The notes under the pieces are model-generated. The model was not told the DNA's origin. It saw only the letters and a list, made by a program, of their open reading frames with translations, and made no database searches. Made by a program: the position numbers and the translations under genes. DNA of 64,000 nt from Rhodospirillaceae bacterium MC! (GTDB taxonomy: Bacteria; Pseudomonadota; Alphaproteobacteria; MC1): positions 1 through 64,000 of the forward strand of contig NQOV01000002.1 of NCBI GenBank assembly GCA_002632265.1, read 5' to 3'. This document shows positions 43,049-52,749 of this stretch, piece after piece. The stretch's first letter is position 1; the number at the start of each line of letters is the position of its first letter.

Positions 43049-45874
43049 TTAAGAATTAACTACACTTTGACAACGCTCACATAGAGGAACATCTTCAGAT
43101 ACTTCAGGTTTGATCTTCCAACAACGTTCACATTTTTCGCCCTTAGCCATACTAACTACCACTTTAACATTCTCGTGATTATCAAGCATATAGGCATCTT
43201 TTGGAGCTGGGGTTTTATCCTTATCGATCAAATGTGAGCCTGATGTAATGAATAAATCGGCAGTTGTTCCATGTAATAGGGCTATATCTTCACTTGATAA
43301 GTAAACATCAACATGAGCTTGCAAAGATGAGCCGATTTCCTTTGAGCCACGTTTTACTTCCAACGCTCCAGTTACCACACGGCGGATGTTTCTGATTTTT
43401 TCCCATTTCTCGGCTACTATGGGATTTTTCCACGATTTATCAACTGGTTCGAATGTTTGTAAATGGATAGATTCCACATCATCGCCATAACGTGATATCC
43501 AAGTTTCTTCGGCAGTAAATGGCAAGAATGGAGAGATCCACTTGCTAATTACATTAAACAGGATGTTTAACACTGTACGAGTGGCACGGCGGATATATGA
43601 ATCAGTAGAATCACAATATAAAACATCCTTACGCACATCAAAGTAAAAGGCAGATAGTTCGATGTTTAAGAAAGTATGAATCTCATTAAAGATACTATGA
43701 AAGCTATAGTTTTCTATGCCATGTACGATACTTTTGTGAATTTCATATACACGATGTAGCACCCATTTTTCCAAATCTGGCAACTCGGAAGACGCCACAT
43801 ATTCCACTTTTTCATCGAAATCATGCAGATTACCCAACAAATAACGCAAGGTATTTCTCACACGGCGGTAAATGTCCGCTTGTTGTTTTAGAATATCGTT
43901 ACTCACTCTTAATTCGGAAGAGAAATCAGAATTCGCCACCCACAAGCGTAAAATATCTGCTCCTGATTGCTCAATTACCTTTTGCGGACTGATGATATTT
44001 CCTAAAGATTTTGACATCTTTAAGCCTTTACCGTCCAATACGAATCCGTGAGTTACTACATTCTTATAGGGTGCTTTGCCACGAGTGGCCATTGATTCCA
44101 ATAGGGAAGATTGAAACCATCCACGGTGTTGATCACTACCTTCTAGGTAAACATCGATAGGACTATGTAAATCTTCTCTATCTTCTACAACGAATGCGTG
44201 AGTTGAGCCACTATCGAACCATACATCTAAGATATCAAGAACTTTATCGTAATGGGACGGATTATATTTATCTCCTAGAAAGTATGATGGTTGGAAATTT
44301 TTATCATCGAACCAACAATCCGAGCCGTGTTCTTCGAATGCTTGAATGATTCGCTCTTGCACATCCACATCTTTTAGCGGTTCTTTTGTTTCTTTATTTA
44401 CGAATAACGCAATGGGAACTCCCCAAGCACGCTGACGAGATATGCACCAATCAGGACGTGTTTCAATCATCCCACGCAAGCGATTCTTACCAGCTGGGGG
44501 AAAGAAGTTAATACGGTTGGCGATCTCATCTAAGGTCTTATCCTTTAACGCACCATTCACACGGATAAACCATTGGGGAGTATTACGATAAATTAATGGC
44601 TTTTTAGATCGCCAAGAATGGGGATAACTATGGACAAGTTTATCGTGTCTTAGAATGGATTTCTCTTCTACAAGCTTATCCATAATCGGCTGATTTGCTT
44701 TAAAGACGTGTAAACCCTCAAAGCCGTAACAAAGAGCAGTTAAAACCCCTTTACCGTTCACGGTTTCCCCTGATTTGATTCCATATTTAGAAGCTGCTAG
44801 CCAATCATCATAACCATGGGCAGGAGCAGTATGGACTAAGCCTGTACCTGTATCATCGGTAACATGATGAGAGCCGATCATTGGCACATCGAATTCATAT
44901 CCGCCCAATCCTGCGTCATATAAAGGATGATGTAGGATAGTATTTGAAAGCTTATTCCCTTGAGTCTTTAAAATTTGCTCATGTTTGATGATTCCTAGGG
45001 TTTGGCATACTTCATCCACTAGATTATCAGTAATAATATATCTCTGCCCTACTTTAATCACATCATTTTCACTTTCCAGCACTTGGATAATACGATAATC
45101 GAATCCAGGACGGTAAGACATTGCTCTATTGGCAGGAATTGTCCATGGGGTTGTTGTCCATGTGATTGCGTAAGTGTCATTTGTTTCGAGATTACACGCT
45201 TCAATATCGGTACTTTTGACTTTAAAGCGTAGATATATGGCATCTGATTCCTTATCGTGATATTCCACTTCAGCCTCTGCCAAGGCGGTTTCTTCAACTA
45301 CAGACCACATAACAGGTTTAGCACCTAAATATAAGCCGTCGTTATTTAGGAATTTGTATAATTCTTTAACGATCAGAGCGTCCGAGCGTTTATCCATAGA
45401 TACGTAAGGATTATCCCAAGCCCCCTCGATTCCTAGGCGTTTGAATTCTTCACGTTGGATATCAACCCATTTTTGAGCATACTCGGCACAATCTTTACGG
45501 AATTGTAAAATGGGAACTTCATCTTTTTTCACACCTTTTTTCTTGTACTGCTCTTCAATTTTCCACTCAATGGGTAATCCATGGCAATCCCAGCCAGGTA
45601 CATAGTTGGCATTGAATCCTAACATCTGACGAGAACGCACAACAAAATCCTTTAGGATCTTATTTAAAGCATGACCAATATGTAAATTTCCGTTGGCGTA
45701 GGGAGGGCCATCGTGCAAAGTAAAGGTAGGCTTGCTTTGTGAGTTGTTACGGATCTTAGCATATAGATTCTCTTTCTTCCAACGATCTAAAAGCTTAGGT
45801 TCGTTTTTCGGTAAGCCTGCACGCATGGGATATGAGGTTTTAGGTAGCTTAATAGTCTCTTTATAATCTGTCAT
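43049..45874 (-). CDS. ileS: Isoleucine-tRNA ligase
   Basis: The 941-residue class I synthetase has HIGH (65-68, in PPYANGNLHIGHAL), the KMSKS loop (GLKMSKSLGN), the editing domain (TWTTTPWTIPANRAM; GTGLVHTAPAHGYDD) and C-terminal zinc cysteines (CERCWK and CERC). The length and zinc motif make it the standard bacterial type. The ribosome site is TGGAAG. It heads the ileS-lspA-BamF-like unit. Confidence 0.97.
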   Translation of the reverse strand: MTDYKETIKLPKTSYPMRAGLPKNEPKLLDRWKKENLYAKIRNNSQSKPTFTLHDGPPYANGNLHIGHALNKILKDFVVRSRQMLGFNANYVPGWDCHGLPIEWKIEEQYKKKGVKKDEVPILQFRKDCAEYAQKWVDIQREEFKRLGIEGAWDNPYVSMDKRSDALIVKELYKFLNNDGLYLGAKPVMWSVVEETALAEAEVEYHDKESDAIYLRFKVKSTDIEACNLETNDTYAITWTTTPWTIPANRAMSYRPGFDYRIIQVLESENDVIKVGQRYIITDNLVDEVCQTLGIIKHEQILKTQGNKLSNTILHHPLYDAGLGGYEFDVPMIGSHHVTDDTGTGLVHTAPAHGYDDWLAASKYGIKSGETVNGKGVLTALCYGFEGLHVFKANQPIMDKLVEEKSILRHDKLVHSYPHSWRSKKPLIYRNTPQWFIRVNGALKDKTLDEIANRINFFPPAGKNRLRGMIETRPDWCISRQRAWGVPIALFVNKETKEPLKDVDVQERIIQAFEEHGSDCWFDDKNFQPSYFLGDKYNPSHYDKVLDILDVWFDSGSTHAFVVEDREDLHSPIDVYLEGSDQHRGWFQSSLLESMATRGKAPYKNVVTHGFVLDGKGLKMSKSLGNIISPQKVIEQSGADILRLWVANSDFSSELRVSNDILKQQADIYRRVRNTLRYLLGNLHDFDEKVEYVASSELPDLEKWVLHRVYEIHKSIVHGIENYSFHSIFNEIHTFLNIELSAFYFDVRKDVLYCDSTDSYIRRATRTVLNILFNVISKWISPFLPFTAEETWISRYGDDVESIHLQTFEPVDKSWKNPIVAEKWEKIRNIRRVVTGALEVKRGSKEIGSSLQAHVDVYLSSEDIALLHGTTADLFITSGSHLIDKDKTPAPKDAYMLDNHENVKVVVSMAKGEKCERCWKIKPEVSEDVPLCERCQSVVNS

Positions 45875-46287
45875 GATACTTCCATTGAATTTAATGTGAT
45901 ATACAAATAATTAGGGCAATCCTAACACATAAATACAAGCTGGTCAATGATATTATTTTTTATCTTGATTTTTTTTCTTTTCTTCCCCTTGACTAATGAA
46001 AATAAAATTGCTAAAATAAGAAAACTAAGGTAAATAAGAACACTATATATGGCAATAAAGGTCATTGCTCTATTGATCTGTGATTGCTATAGTCCGAAGT
46101 TGGGGAAAATAAATTGGGAATATACTCAAGTAATAATTAAGAAGAATTGTTAAGGGTGGGTAAAATAACTTAAAAATATGTGCTTGTAATTATAATAGTA
46201 TGTCAACGCAAATGCTTACATGAATCTCGCTTACAAGCACATATTAGTTCTTTTTTACATTCCTTAAACAAGAGAAAAAGATTCATT
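45875..46287. other. Divergent region between ileS and the beta-propeller lipoprotein gene
   Basis: It contains a promoter TTGACT (45989-45994), 17 nt, TAAAAT (46012-46017) toward the lipoprotein gene, and a 15-bp perfect inverted repeat AATATGTGCTTGTAA (46175-46189 with 46231-46245). The region 46149-46268 around this repeat looks like a degenerate copy of the long hairpin family (AAGGGTGGGTAAA facing TTTACATTCCTTA). The leader before the ATG is about 260 nt. Confidence 0.55.
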
Positions 46288-47769
46288 ATGAGAAAATATA
46301 CAAAACTATCATTAATCACGATTTTATCAATTAGTCTTTTAGCGAGCTGTTCACAAAAAGATAATAATAACACTAATAAGCAAGATAACAATAATAATAC
46401 TTCTGAAAAATCCACTGCCAAGCAAGTGGATTATTTTGCTACAAATGGGGTAGGAAATCCAGTTGCCTTAGTGCAAAGTCCGTCAGGATTGTACGATAAA
46501 AAGAAAAATATAACTTATGTGGCGTATCAAGGATACTTAGAAGATCCTTATGTTGTTTCTTATAATCACAATACGAAAAAATGGAAAGGGCCTTATAAAG
46601 CAGGCTTTAGCGAATTGGGAAAGGACACCGAACATTCGCCGTCAGGTAGACAAACAGATAATCACGGTAAACCAGCCATAATCCAAGATAACGCAGGATA
46701 CTTCCATATTTTCTTCGGTGGCCACGGCGGAGCGGAAAGACTCGGCAAGAATCCCCTAGGTAATACCCATGATGGTCGTAATAAACATGTGATGACAGTC
46801 AAACCCTATGACATATCAAAATGGGTAGAAGTAAATAACATTTCGCCCTTTGGCAGTTATAATCAAGTGATAAAAATGGATAATGGCGATATTTATTTAT
46901 TCTATCGTCATGGGGCCCATAGAAGTAATTGGGTATATCAAAAATCCACCGATAACGGTAGACATTTCGGCAAAGAAGTTTCATACTTAAAGACTTTAAC
47001 AAGAACCGATCTCAAAGCCCATGACAGTTGGTATTCGTGGGCTACTAAAGGGAAAAATGGAAATATTATAGTTGGCTATGATTATCATTTATGTTGGAAC
47101 GGCAATGCCAATAATGGGCGTGGTCATACTACCGAACGCCATAATGTTTACTATATGAGCTTAAACACTAAAACAGGTAAATGGACTAACATCAAAGGGC
47201 AAACCCTAAAAATGCCACTTACCAGAACAGACGCCAATAAGCAAACCCTAGTTTATGACACTAAAAAACTATGGACGTTTAACGGATCTGTTCATCTAGA
47301 TGATAAGGGATATCCTGAAATCGCTATGAATATCGGTAAAGATCTAGGTAAAAAAACAGGCGGACCCAAACAAACCGTATTTTTCCGTTATAACGGAACA
47401 AAATGGCTAAAAGGTGGAATCGTCAATCCCCAAGCTCGCACAGATAATCTGACAACTCGTGGCGACTTCTTCCACAATAAACAAGGCGGAATCACTTTTG
47501 CCCTAAGCTATAAGGAAAAAAATAAAGACGGCGTAATAGCCTACTTCAATTCCAAAGATAAGGGACAAACTTTCCAAAAGGGTAAAGAGCTCTTCCGCCA
47601 CAAACATGCAGGATATTCAATATCTGCTTTAATCCAAAACCCCAACCCCAACGCCAGATTCATAATCGCCGAACGCAAATCAGGCAAAACCCCAGTACAC
47701 GTCTATCTCATCGGCGACCACGGCCCCATAACACGCCCCACCGCCGATTTTAAATCTCTTAAAAAATAA
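46288..47769 (+). CDS. Surface lipoprotein with BNR-type beta-propeller, possible polysaccharide lyase
   Basis: A 493-residue protein. The start at 46288 gives a lipoprotein signal MRKYTKLSLITILSISLLASC (lipobox LASC); an upstream in-frame extension would mask it and runs through the inverted repeat. After an Asn/Thr-rich linker comes one domain of ~440 residues resembling the BNR-repeat family PF15892: THYVAYQG-type start (NITYVAYQGYLEDPYVVSYNH), KPAIIQDNAGYFHIFFGGHGG, and the Asp-box-like STDNGRHFG and SKDKGQTFQKG. Polysaccharide lyases PL24/PL25 (ulvan lyases) share this fold. The kduI-kduD operon in the window metabolises the product such lyases make. Enzymatic function is inference. Confidence 0.65.
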   Translation: MRKYTKLSLITILSISLLASCSQKDNNNTNKQDNNNNTSEKSTAKQVDYFATNGVGNPVALVQSPSGLYDKKKNITYVAYQGYLEDPYVVSYNHNTKKWKGPYKAGFSELGKDTEHSPSGRQTDNHGKPAIIQDNAGYFHIFFGGHGGAERLGKNPLGNTHDGRNKHVMTVKPYDISKWVEVNNISPFGSYNQVIKMDNGDIYLFYRHGAHRSNWVYQKSTDNGRHFGKEVSYLKTLTRTDLKAHDSWYSWATKGKNGNIIVGYDYHLCWNGNANNGRGHTTERHNVYYMSLNTKTGKWTNIKGQTLKMPLTRTDANKQTLVYDTKKLWTFNGSVHLDDKGYPEIAMNIGKDLGKKTGGPKQTVFFRYNGTKWLKGGIVNPQARTDNLTTRGDFFHNKQGGITFALSYKEKNKDGVIAYFNSKDKGQTFQKGKELFRHKHAGYSISALIQNPNPNARFIIAERKSGKTPVHVYLIGDHGPITRPTADFKSLKK

Positions 47770-47803
47770 CTAGTTTTATATGTGATCTTTCTCCCTTTGT
47801 CTT

Positions 47804-47915
47804 GACATTGATATGTCTTGACAGACGGTCGCTCTATTCGGGCGGAAGTCTTGCCAGACGGGCCGAAGATAGCGATGTTGCACAAAACTTGTTCGATCGC
47901 AAGTTAAACTAGGAT
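47804..47915 (+). repeat. 3'-end repeat element, copy 4 (33-mers and core)
   Basis: It begins 35 bases after the lipoprotein stop in the same direction: GTCTTGACAT, GTCTTGACAGAC, GTCTTGCCAGAC units, a second hairpin GCTC-TATTC-GGGC (47831-47843, with one U-G pair), then the core GTTGCACAAAACTTGTTCGATC, where AACTTGTTCGATCGCAAGTT forms a 6-bp stem. Confidence 0.8.
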
Positions 47916-47998
47916 CTTGTTCATATTTTAATATGAGAGAATTATTTTGTGTTAAAGATTTTAATGTTTTGGTCTTTTAGTATTTTGTCATCTTTTCA

Positions 47999-48025
47999 TT
48001 ACTGGCCTAAATATTAGGCCAGTAA
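47999..48025. repeat. 12-bp palindrome of the GGCCTAA family
   Basis: TTACTGGCCTAA, loop ATA, TTAGGCCAGTAA. It follows repeat element copy 4, as in copies 3 and 5. An ATATAAAACCAG stretch like those near the MITE copies follows. Confidence 0.85.
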
Positions 48026-48197
48026 CTATAAATAATAGAAATTATATAAAACCAGTATTTTTTTATTGTAAAGTAGTTAATTTTATGTTAATCTCATCAA
48101 GATCGTAAAAGAATGGTTCTTTTACATTGTTTACACATACTTTTAATATACATTACAATAATACACCTATGTATATTTTCATGAAAGGAAAATACAA

Positions 48198-49499
48198 ATG
48201 AACCCAATCAAAAAGCTAACTCTTGGACTACTAATAACTACTAGTTTTTTCGCTCTAAATGATTCGGCCTACGCTAGCGTGGCCGGATCAAATACGGCTC
48301 ATGTTTCCATAACCAACAATATGGATTTCTCACAGCTAACCCCTGAACAACTGGCAAATATAACCAATGCAGATCTATTAAAGTTAACACCTGAACAGTT
48401 ACAAGCGTATATGAACGCTTTACACCACGCCATAAGCAGAACCCCCACTTTAAAAGCAAGATTACAACCTAAACTAGACCAAGCCAAGGAAGTATCACGC
48501 CTACACACAAGCACAAGCACAAGCACCCACACACGAAGAACAACAAGCACAATCTCACATGTGGCAACAAGTCATAATAGCATTAGCCATAGTAGCGTTA
48601 ACCATACTTCAACTTCAACCGCTAGCAAATCGCATAATACACAAGTAGCAAATGACTTATCCAATAATAAAGCACAGGCACAAGCCAAAACTCTTTCAAG
48701 ATATGATAAAGCAATAGCTAAGGCTCAAACATCAGAATATGATAAAAAAATGGATGCCTTAGCACTTTGTATGGATAATGGGGTATGGAATGCACTTTAT
48801 GAAGCAACTCTCAAAACTTCTACAGATTTTACAATCGATCAAGTAGTGTCTTTAATTCCTGAAGATCATATCAATGAATTAGAAAAAGAACTTGCAGTAA
48901 GCTATTTACAGAATCAATTAATTAAAATAGCAAAACCTAATGGCAAAATTGACTTAACCTCTTTAAAAGAACTTTACAATAAAGTTGAGAATTTAATAGA
49001 CCAAGCCGACGAGTTTAGAGAGAGTACTTCTGGGGATTACTTGAAAGTCTTTCTTGATAATGTGGATGAAGACACACTAAATATATATTATACCGCCAAT
49101 GGCATAACCGCAGATAGTGGCAAACAGCCGACGCCTGCGGGATATGTGGAAGTGGTTAAAGTGCCTGTTGCTAAAGCTCATAATGTATCATCAAGCCCAG
49201 TTAAGAAACATTATGTTTCTTATGGCGGAAGTTCTACAAGTCATCATCGTAAAAAAGTTAGTATGAATCATAGTCATTACAGTCATGATGATCATAGGAA
49301 TCGCCATAATCATACATCGCATGTTAAAAAGACATCTTCACATACAAGCTATAATTATAAACCATATGCACATACTCATGTGAAGAAACATAAAGCGGTA
49401 TCGCATACACATACGCATATTAATGTAATTCATACCTTAAGCATTCATCAACACATGAAAAAGCATAAGGCGAAACATTCGGCGAAATCTCGCAAATAG
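48198..49499 (+). CDS. Secreted protein with His-rich C-terminal region
   Basis: A 433-residue protein with a signal peptide (NPIKKLTLGLLITTSFFALNDSAYA). Two LTPEQL motifs follow (FSQLTPEQLANI, LKLTPEQLQAYM), then a Ser/Thr/His-rich linker, a helical domain (~residues 165-320) without recognisable family, and about 100 residues very rich in His, Ser and Lys (HSHYSHDDHRNRHNHTSHVKK). The His clusters could bind metal ions; this is inference. The ribosome site AAAGGAAAA is good. The gene is flanked by inverted copies of the 3'-end repeat element (47804-48025 and 49611-49858). Confidence 0.72.
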   Translation: MNPIKKLTLGLLITTSFFALNDSAYASVAGSNTAHVSITNNMDFSQLTPEQLANITNADLLKLTPEQLQAYMNALHHAISRTPTLKARLQPKLDQAKEVSRLHTSTSTSTHTRRTTSTISHVATSHNSISHSSVNHTSTSTASKSHNTQVANDLSNNKAQAQAKTLSRYDKAIAKAQTSEYDKKMDALALCMDNGVWNALYEATLKTSTDFTIDQVVSLIPEDHINELEKELAVSYLQNQLIKIAKPNGKIDLTSLKELYNKVENLIDQADEFRESTSGDYLKVFLDNVDEDTLNIYYTANGITADSGKQPTPAGYVEVVKVPVAKAHNVSSSPVKKHYVSYGGSSTSHHRKKVSMNHSHYSHDDHRNRHNHTSHVKKTSSHTSYNYKPYAHTHVKKHKAVSHTHTHINVIHTLSIHQHMKKHKAKHSAKSRK

Positions 49500-49561
49500 C
49501 GATTTAACAAATAGCGATTTGAACAATAGCGATTTGATAAATAGCTAACACATCACTATAT

Positions 49562-49598
49562 GATAAGATCATGAAGTAACATTCATGATCTTATTTTT
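49562..49598 (+). terminator. Intrinsic terminator after the His-rich protein gene
   Basis: ATAAGATCATGAA pairs with TTCATGATCTTAT around a 7-nt loop, followed by T residues, about 65 bases after the stop. Confidence 0.85.
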
Positions 49599-49610
49599 TA
49601 TATCATACAT

Positions 49611-49653
49611 TTTTATCATTACTGGCCTAAATATTAGGCCAGTAATGATAAAA
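49611..49653. repeat. Perfect 20-bp palindrome of the GGCCTAA family
   Basis: TTTTATCATTACTGGCCTAA, loop ATA, and the exact complement. It belongs to the repeat element downstream of cckA, read on the minus strand. Confidence 0.92.
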
Positions 49654-49668
49654 CCCTTAACACACAAA

Positions 49669-49858
49669 AACTCTTCCAGTTGAAAACACCAAACAAGATC
49701 CTAGCCTAACTTGTGATCGAACAAATTTTGTTCGGCCCGTCTGGCAAGACTTCTGCCCGAATAGGGCGACTGTCTGTCAAGACCCCTGCTCGGGCAGAGC
49801 GACCGTCTGGCAAGACTTCCGCCCGAATAGGGCAACCGTCTGTTAAGACATCTACAAA
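49669..49858 (-). repeat. 3'-end repeat element, copy 5 (33-mers and core)
   Basis: On the minus strand it starts 20 bases after the cckA stop. Second-hairpin sequences stand exactly 33 nt apart at 49821-49833 and 49755-49767 (stem GCCC/GGGC) and at 49788-49800 (stem GCTC/GAGC), alternating with GTCTTGCCAGAC-type hairpins. The core TTTGTTCGATCACAAGTTAG follows. Nine C (49870-49878) stand between the array and the cckA stop. Confidence 0.82.
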
Positions 49859-49878
49859 AAAACACACATCCCCCCCCC

Positions 49879-52449
49879 TTAAGAAGACAAAGCAGTTTTT
49901 ATAGTTTGGCTTAGTTTTTTGGAATTAAAGGGTTTTGGTAGGAATATGACGTTGTTACGATTTGCCAGTTCGGGGGGGACGCTGTCTTCGGAGAAGCCTG
50001 AAATTATAATAATAGGTAGATCTGGGTTCATGGTATTTAGGTTTTGCGATAGGGTGAATCCGTCCATTTCTGGCATGGTTACATCGGTAAGGACTACATC
50101 TGGAGTGAAACCCTCTTTTATTTTTTCTAGGGCGTCGACGCCGTTAATTGCCTCGACAACGTTGTAGCCTAAGCGACTAAGATTGATACAACAAGCGGTT
50201 CTTAGGGAATCGTCATCATCGACGAATAGGACTTTTTCGTTACCTGTGAGATCAGCACCTTTTTTAGTTTTGATCTTTTGTTCGTCGGATGTGCGTATTA
50301 ATTGTTCTTCTTCGCTTTCGATGTAAGCAGGGAAGAAGACCTTAAATTCTGTAAACTTATCGATCTCGCTTGTTACTGTAATATAGCTTTTACCCTCTTG
50401 AACGATGGCTAGAACTGTAGATAATCCCAAGCCTGTCCCCTTAGCTTGCCCACGGTTTTTAGTACTAAAATACGGCTCGAAGATACGTTCTTGGACTTCT
50501 TTTGTCATCCCTGTTCCGTGATCTCGCACACTTAAGAGAACATAATTTCCCTTAGGAACTACCACATTATTATAGTTTGTATCATATTCCACGGTCATAT
50601 TACGGATGTCGATGATGATATCGCCATGGCGGTCGCTTTCGTTTATGGCGTCTCGAGCGTTTACCGTTAGATTCAAAAGAATTTGCGAGATTTTTGATTC
50701 GTCAAAGCGGATGTTATAAAGTGCCATACGGCTATCTTTTAGCTTGATATCAATGGCACGCCCTACGGTGGCCACACCTTGAAGAAGTTTCCAGTTATTA
50801 TTTATAACGTTCTTGATATTAATAACCTTAGGGTTATTCCCTGCGGATTTAGTAAAGCTAAGCAATTGAAAAACAAGATTGGTAGCTTGAATGGATGTTT
50901 GTTCTATGGCTTTTAAATATTGATATGATTGATCACTCTCTAAGATATACGCTCCTGCAGCGTCGCAACTTTGAATTATGGTAGCAAGCATATTATTAAA
51001 ATCATGGGCAATACCGCCCACAAGCAAGCCGACAGATTGCTCTTTGCTTTCCCTATCTAGCTGGCGGATCATTTCTGTTTGTTTTGTGATATCGGTAGCA
51101 AAAAGATATATACACTTTTCTCTTGTACGTTCCATACTGCGGTAATCATCGCCACGAACGGCAATGAAAGAGACCATTTTTTCATCGGTACGAGTGGTAA
51201 TTTTAGCCTCAAAGGTAACCCTAACTTCATTGGATTTCTCAAATAGATTTAGCTTTTCTTCTATCATCTCATGATATTCAGGCTTAATACGATGATTCAA
51301 ATGATAAGAACTTACATCTATTTGACGAACGCCATATAAATTTAAATAGGCAGTATTACATTCTATAACCTTACCGTCTTTAGATAATAGAGCCATACCA
51401 AAGGGCGAATTTCCGTAGATAGGTTCAGGGATAACCGCCTTTTCAATGGTAGTAGTGGCATGTATGGGCGAATTAAATGAGGCTTGCTGATTGGAAATAT
51501 TTACTGTCTTTACACTTTCTTGCGTACGTAACAATACGCTTTCCTTATCCTTTAGAATCAGACCGTACGCCATTTCATTTTCATTATCTACTCTAGTGGC
51601 GATGTAGGCTTTAAATCTTTCGCCAACGCTGGGAATTAATTCGGCTATGGTTTCATAACTATCAGTTAAGCCGAAATTATAATGTTCAAATCCTGCGATG
51701 ATTTTTGTGAGATCCAGCCCTCGCCCACTGTTGGGATAATCTCTCATTCCTAGCCATTCCAGTAAGGTTTCATTGGCAAAAAGAATTTCCCCATGACTAT
51801 AAGCAACATAGTATCCTGCGGGATTCTGGTTTAAGAACTTATTGCGGATGTCTTCTCGTTTTTTACGAGTATTTTCTAAAATGCGTATGTGAGTGATATC
51901 TTCTATTTTCCATAAACGATACTTATGATTTTTGCTGGTAGATATCTTATACCACAATTGGGTATTATTTACCAAGACAGGAATTTCAATATAATGATTA
52001 ATACCGTCGCTTATATAGGATCTTAAGGCCTCAAATTGTTGGAAAGCGTCCCTATCTTTAATGATGTGAAAGAAACTTGAGATTTCCAATAAATCGCCCT
52101 CTTGGATATTAAGAAGAGTTTTAGTGTTATCGGTAAAATATACGATCTCTTCTTCTGCTTTGGCAATTATCCACCCCTCATAGACGTTATTTAAGGCCTT
52201 TAACATATACTGATTAAAGGGCGACAAATATTTACTACGTGCTAAAGTAAAGCTAAATATCGATAAGGAAAAAATAGCAATCATCCCACATATGGCACTA
52301 GGGATATAGGCAAGATCCTTAGGCACTTTATGGGAAAATATCACAACTAATATGGCTATTATGCTTAATAGTACACAAGCTAACCATAGTTTATAATTTA
52401 AATAAAAAGATATTTTATTTATGTCATCTACGCTTTTTTGCTTACTCAT
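49879..52449 (-). CDS. cckA: CckA-type hybrid sensor histidine kinase
   Basis: The 856-residue protein has two N-terminal membrane segments (LWLACVLLSIIAILVVIFSH; IPSAICGMIAIFSLSIFSF), PAS-like domains (around LKALNNVYEGWIIAKAEEEIVYF and GMALLSKDGKVIECNTAYLNLYG), the HisKA phospho-acceptor in GGIAHDFNNMLATI, an HATPase domain (NLTVNARDAI, VRDHGTGM, KGTGLGLSTVLAIV) and a C-terminal receiver domain (VLFVDDDDSLR, phospho-Asp in VVLTDVTMPEMDG). This order and the HDFNN box are those of CckA, which feeds phosphate through ChpT to CtrA. The receiver is covalently attached, as in CckA. Phased CtrA-type boxes occur in this window. Confidence 0.88.
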   Translation of the reverse strand: MSKQKSVDDINKISFYLNYKLWLACVLLSIIAILVVIFSHKVPKDLAYIPSAICGMIAIFSLSIFSFTLARSKYLSPFNQYMLKALNNVYEGWIIAKAEEEIVYFTDNTKTLLNIQEGDLLEISSFFHIIKDRDAFQQFEALRSYISDGINHYIEIPVLVNNTQLWYKISTSKNHKYRLWKIEDITHIRILENTRKKREDIRNKFLNQNPAGYYVAYSHGEILFANETLLEWLGMRDYPNSGRGLDLTKIIAGFEHYNFGLTDSYETIAELIPSVGERFKAYIATRVDNENEMAYGLILKDKESVLLRTQESVKTVNISNQQASFNSPIHATTTIEKAVIPEPIYGNSPFGMALLSKDGKVIECNTAYLNLYGVRQIDVSSYHLNHRIKPEYHEMIEEKLNLFEKSNEVRVTFEAKITTRTDEKMVSFIAVRGDDYRSMERTREKCIYLFATDITKQTEMIRQLDRESKEQSVGLLVGGIAHDFNNMLATIIQSCDAAGAYILESDQSYQYLKAIEQTSIQATNLVFQLLSFTKSAGNNPKVINIKNVINNNWKLLQGVATVGRAIDIKLKDSRMALYNIRFDESKISQILLNLTVNARDAINESDRHGDIIIDIRNMTVEYDTNYNNVVVPKGNYVLLSVRDHGTGMTKEVQERIFEPYFSTKNRGQAKGTGLGLSTVLAIVQEGKSYITVTSEIDKFTEFKVFFPAYIESEEEQLIRTSDEQKIKTKKGADLTGNEKVLFVDDDDSLRTACCINLSRLGYNVVEAINGVDALEKIKEGFTPDVVLTDVTMPEMDGFTLSQNLNTMNPDLPIIIISGFSEDSVPPELANRNNVIFLPKPFNSKKLSQTIKTALSS

Positions 52450-52490
52450 TTGATACTCAATATTTCTATTAACGAATTTTTTACATATAT

Positions 52491-52647
52491 GTAAGGGGTG
52501 TGAAAAATGAGTGAAAACGTTTTTCTTGCCCTAAAGCCAAGGGCTGGGAAAAGTGCTTAGCCAGTGTTCTTAAGCATTGCGTGGCGTATCCACCACTATC
52601 GCAAAATGCTTCAAGGACGCTGGATGAGTGCTTTTTCACATCCCTTT
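52491..52647. repeat. Long, interrupted hairpin of the GTGAAAAAGCACTT family upstream of cckA
   Basis: The outer arms AAGGGGTGTGAAAAATGAGTG and AGTGCTTTTTCACATCCCTTT pair; inside, a second arm pair (TTAGCCAGTGTTCTTAAGCAT with ATGCTTCAAGGACGCTGGA) is preceded by an extra ~45 bp. Unlike other copies it lies before a gene (cckA), not after one. Confidence 0.7.
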
Positions 52648-52749
52648 ATGTTATCATATCATTATAATAACATATATATTAACATTTTCTTAATTATTTT
52701 TTTAAAGATATGAAAAATATAGATATTATATGAAAATTATAATCTTAGC

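Noticed and set aside
46180-46287. Longer N terminus for the beta-propeller lipoprotein
   Set aside because: It would bury the lipoprotein signal peptide and run through an inverted repeat.
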